From JAFAGX01 sp035623255 (lineage in GTDB: Bacteria; Acidobacteriota; Terriglobia; Terriglobales; Acidobacteriaceae): a stretch of 8,388 nucleotides of DNA. Shown piece after piece: positions 7,501 to 8,388 of the stretch. The position numbers and the translations under genes were made by a program. The stretch covers positions 1-8,388 of the forward strand of contig DASPTU010000122.1 of the NCBI GenBank assembly GCA_035623255.1. The letters run 5' to 3'. The first letter of the stretch is position 1; the number at the start of each line of letters is the position of its first letter. Under the pieces are notes generated by a model. That model saw nothing but the letters and a program-made list of their open reading frames with translations, was not told the origin of the DNA and made no database searches.

Positions 7501-8163
7501 CTGACTTACCGTCAGACGGACTCCGCCCGAGTCGCCGTTGGCCTCGCCCCCGTCCACGGTCACGCTGTTTCCCCGGCCGTTGCTGCCGTAAAACGAAAGC
7601 CCGCTTTGCGGTGTCTGCTTGACGCGAAAATCCTGATCGTCCGCCAGCCTGGTCGAATCGGACACTCCCGGCATGAGCAATGTGAACGTGAGGTAGTCGC
7701 GGCGGTCGATCGGAAGATTCATGATGTAATCTTGAGTGAGAGTATTTGCTTGGCTCCCACGTTCGGTCTCGACCACGGGGAGTTCTGCGGTCACCTCAAC
7801 CGTTTCCGTGCCAGTGGCAATCTTCAGATGGAAATCGAGCAAAACGGTTTGACCGACGCTCAGGACCACGTTTTTCTGAATTTGGGAGTTAAAGCCGGCG
7901 TGCCGCACCGTTAGCTCGTAAGTTGCCGGCGGGAGTCCTGTGAAACGGTACTGCCCATCGCTATCCGTCGTCGCGGTGTGTTGAATGCCTTTTTCGGTCT
8001 CTACGGCTAGGACCGTTGCGTTGGGTACGCCGGCGCCCGCGGGGTCAGTGACGGAACCGCTGATATTAGCCGAACTGCCGACTCCCTGTGCCCGCACGAC
8101 AGAACTCGCGAACAGCAAACAGATAAGCGATCCGAACACACTCGTCAGTAAGGCAGACTTCAT
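4540..8163 (-). CDS. TonB-dependent outer-membrane receptor with carboxypeptidase-regulatory-like domain (Oar-like)
   Basis: This 1207-residue protein is a giant TonB-dependent transporter. It has a signal peptide (1-25, cleavage probably after VVRA), a carboxypeptidase-regulatory-like beta-sandwich (about 32-113, SGSVTDPAGAGVPNATV...), then TETVEVTAE (118-126), which resembles a TonB box placed after that domain. The plug follows (about 127-260, with VTVDGGEANG and SGASINIVSKSGTN), then a beta-barrel of about 900 residues ending in FQLGLRIIF with a terminal Phe, the usual outer-membrane assembly signal. It should import a ligand using energy from TonB-ExbBD, none of which is encoded here. 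The ligand cannot be read. The 12 mature-chain cysteines can be grouped into six close pairs. I chose the ATG at 8163, not an in-frame extension of 56 codons, because it follows a perfect AAGGAGG and starts a good signal peptide. The frame is intact. The gene lies upstream of the hydrolase in the same direction. Confidence 0.95.
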   Translation of the reverse strand: MKSALLTSVFGSLICLLFASSVVRAQGVGSSANISGSVTDPAGAGVPNATVLAVETEKGIQHTATTDSDGQYRFTGLPPATYELTVRHAGFNSQIQKNVVLSVGQTVLLDFHLKIATGTETVEVTAELPVVETERGSQANTLTQDYIMNLPIDRRDYLTFTLLMPGVSDSTRLADDQDFRVKQTPQSGLSFYGSNGRGNSVTVDGGEANGDSGGVRLTVSQDAVQEFQVNRSNYGADLGGASGASINIVSKSGTNDVHGGLYSYFRNDALDARDPFAFSQALQPGQTFNPAAADLTGSPIKNSLSRYQYGGTIGFPIKKDKTFLFAAFEGLLQNSQNAVPMLTSTSIFRPDATQQPILAGLATSTAPTVPCLSGPVGAAVAAQLPAPLTNMTTLPPQICAAVLSGALTLNPAISPLSAYWVSQFESNGGVFSYNTRQYLASGRFDHRFSDNNQLYVSYRYGHDLEENPDVQSLTGFSAGSSIHNYDDNLQVGWYHQFSATTQNDFHVQFDYNSFNVIPNEPGEVGIQIFGFANNLGTNIFLPNLTITRRTEIADNLSMTRGHHSMKFGFSELLRGNHSESHTFMPGRFVFGSLPGDLLSPCLTFPTACGLPVSVNPALLNSLQSANFGVPQVFQQGYGNADYPAYTRPFTAGYWQDAWRMTTNFTLTYGLRYEIDSQFLPLNTYYGDVGPRLSFAWDVFKNHKTVVRGGYGIFYGPIDTQIPQVDLSLGVLNKNRSSVENKGNQPSVPNQVNNVVGTCGISFGPVTVVQGTGTSPCTRYISIYVDPISPTPFAPTLQTAPQVFLGLFKQGLIQCTTPTAGNAACITPPAVAPFGIFVSNSGPLSPLTVLFSNPTNYKPPYSQQASIGIEHEFAPGFSISVNGIYSHTLRLPVAIDTNLLPAPLTAAKLANGKTVEYRNWNGCVPVPPQTTCAAAADPLGGQEVIVSGPNAGQTVFTAGYPCANPFACFVNPLIIQNNQYTSAASALYEGGILEVKKRFSNSFTLFGNYTFSKGFDTSTDFNSDYGPQDPTNLSLDRGLSEFDERQKVVVAGVFDSPWKNPILSGFELAPIFTYHSGLPFNLLAGGEVNGNNHTTNQRPIGAPRDTGLGPDYYNFDARLSWQHKLAEKAKLQLTVEGFNIANRTNYASVNNEVGPVFGFEPGFTTFSVHGIKPGTLLPNGTVATPSTPLAFTSAFPKREFQLGLRIIF

Positions 8164-8167
8164 AAGT

Positions 8168-8174
8168 CCTCCTT
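8168..8174 (-). promoter_or_regulatory. Strong ribosome binding site fixing the receptor start
   Basis: The minus strand reads AAGGAGG, an exact anti-16S match, 4 nt before the ATG at 8163. The reading frame stays open a further 56 codons upstream, but that extension is arginine-rich, would bury the signal peptide, and crosses the palindrome at 8314-8332. The ribosome site therefore decides the start. Confidence 0.85.
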
Positions 8175-8313
8175 GATATCCCCGACGTTTTGCTCGCGAT
8201 TCTGAGTAGGTAGTAAGACCTCTTGCGCCCTGCACCCCAAATTGAGCGAGAGACCGAATCTCACGAGCACTACCCCTTCCCGGCCACCTGCGGACACGGG
8301 AGCTATTCATAAT

Positions 8314-8332
8314 TGTGATAGTCGGTATCACA
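8314..8332. promoter_or_regulatory. Inverted repeat TGTGATA-N5-TATCACA upstream of the receptor, candidate operator
   Basis: This is a perfect 7-bp inverted repeat with a 5-bp spacer, about 150 bp before the receptor start codon. The outer TGTGA/TCACA halves recall CRP-family sites, but the inner distance is 9 bp instead of 6, so a CRP assignment does not hold. A GntR- or TetR-like dimer is as likely. It overlaps the region where the -10 element would fall if TTGACG at 8346-8351 (minus strand) is a -35 box. Confidence 0.5.
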
Positions 8333-8351
8333 TTTTAGGAACTAACGTCAA
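8323..8351 (-). promoter_or_regulatory. Possible promoter of the receptor gene
   Basis: The minus strand carries TTGACG (8351-8346), five of six matches to a sigma70 -35 box. At 16-17 bp spacing the candidate -10 sequences (GATACC or ATACCG) are poor, though a TG lies just before GATACC as in extended -10 promoters. If used, transcription would start near 8316 and leave a leader of about 150 nt. This is a weak call based on one good hexamer and position. Confidence 0.25.
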
Positions 8352-8388
8352 TACGAATTTTCGGGAGCCGCTGATTTTGTCCGGGTCT

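Larger units (their letters stand above)
8164..8388 (-). other. 225-bp leader/promoter region of the receptor gene
   Basis: No gene is evident here on either strand. It contains the receptor ribosome site, the TGTGATA palindrome and the TTGACG hexamer. There is also a small imperfect hairpin in the would-be leader at about 8242-8260 (CGTGAGA / TCTCTCG with one mismatch and a 5-nt loop). I recognise no known riboswitch. Confidence 0.4.

Noticed and set aside
8164..8331. 56-codon N-terminal extension of the receptor
   Set aside because: The ATG at 8163 has a perfect AAGGAGG and begins a signal peptide; the extension would hide that peptide and is arginine-rich.
8314..8332. Palindrome as a canonical CRP site
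   Set aside because: CRP sites have TGTGA-N6-TCACA; here the inner distance is 9 bp.
1..8388. Defence, phage, CRISPR or transposon system
   Set aside because: Both strands were read and no such gene, spaced direct-repeat array or terminal-repeat element was seen; all coding space is taken by transport and acyl metabolism genes.

Overview
The window looks like bacterial chromosomal DNA, most probably from an Acidobacteriota (Terriglobia-type) genome. The main evidence is the 1207-residue TonB-dependent receptor: a signal peptide, a carboxypeptidase-regulatory-like domain, a plug and a very large beta-barrel, an architecture greatly expanded in that phylum. This assignment rests on family resemblance, not a search, so other phyla with Oar-like receptors remain possible. 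I saw no rRNA, tRNA, CRISPR array, insertion sequence or phage gene.

All five genes lie on the minus strand, so transcription runs from high to low coordinates. In that order they are: an outer-membrane receptor (8163-4540); a secreted alpha/beta-hydrolase (4405-2951); a classical short-chain dehydrogenase/reductase with a TTG start (2831-2064); an AMP-forming acyl-CoA synthetase (2004-328); and the N-terminal part of an acyl-CoA dehydrogenase (293 to the window edge). Gaps are 134, 119, 59 and 34 bp, with 225 bp of leader and promoter region upstream of the receptor. No stretch of 300 bp lacks a gene. The long plus-strand open frames are antisense shadows.

The gene set reads as an uptake-and-degradation module. 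The receptor could import a large or scarce ligand, the exported hydrolase could cleave an ester or similar bond, the SDR could oxidise or reduce an alcohol/ketone, the ligase would make an acyl-CoA, and the dehydrogenase would start its beta-oxidation. The ligase-dehydrogenase pair is the firmest link. The functional link to the receptor and hydrolase is inference from position.

The most unusual non-coding signals are: (i) overlapping palindromes built from four ACTAG boxes at 14-15 bp spacing, just in front of the acyl-CoA synthetase (2019-2068); (ii) a TGTGATA-N5-TATCACA inverted repeat upstream of the receptor (8314-8332); and (iii) a 58-nt nested stem-loop starting two bases after the receptor stop codon (4480-4537). 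In the receptor protein, all 12 cysteines of the mature chain can be grouped into six close pairs, suggesting disulfide-stapled surface loops. I did not find a recognisable new defence or mobile system; this is metabolic/transport DNA.
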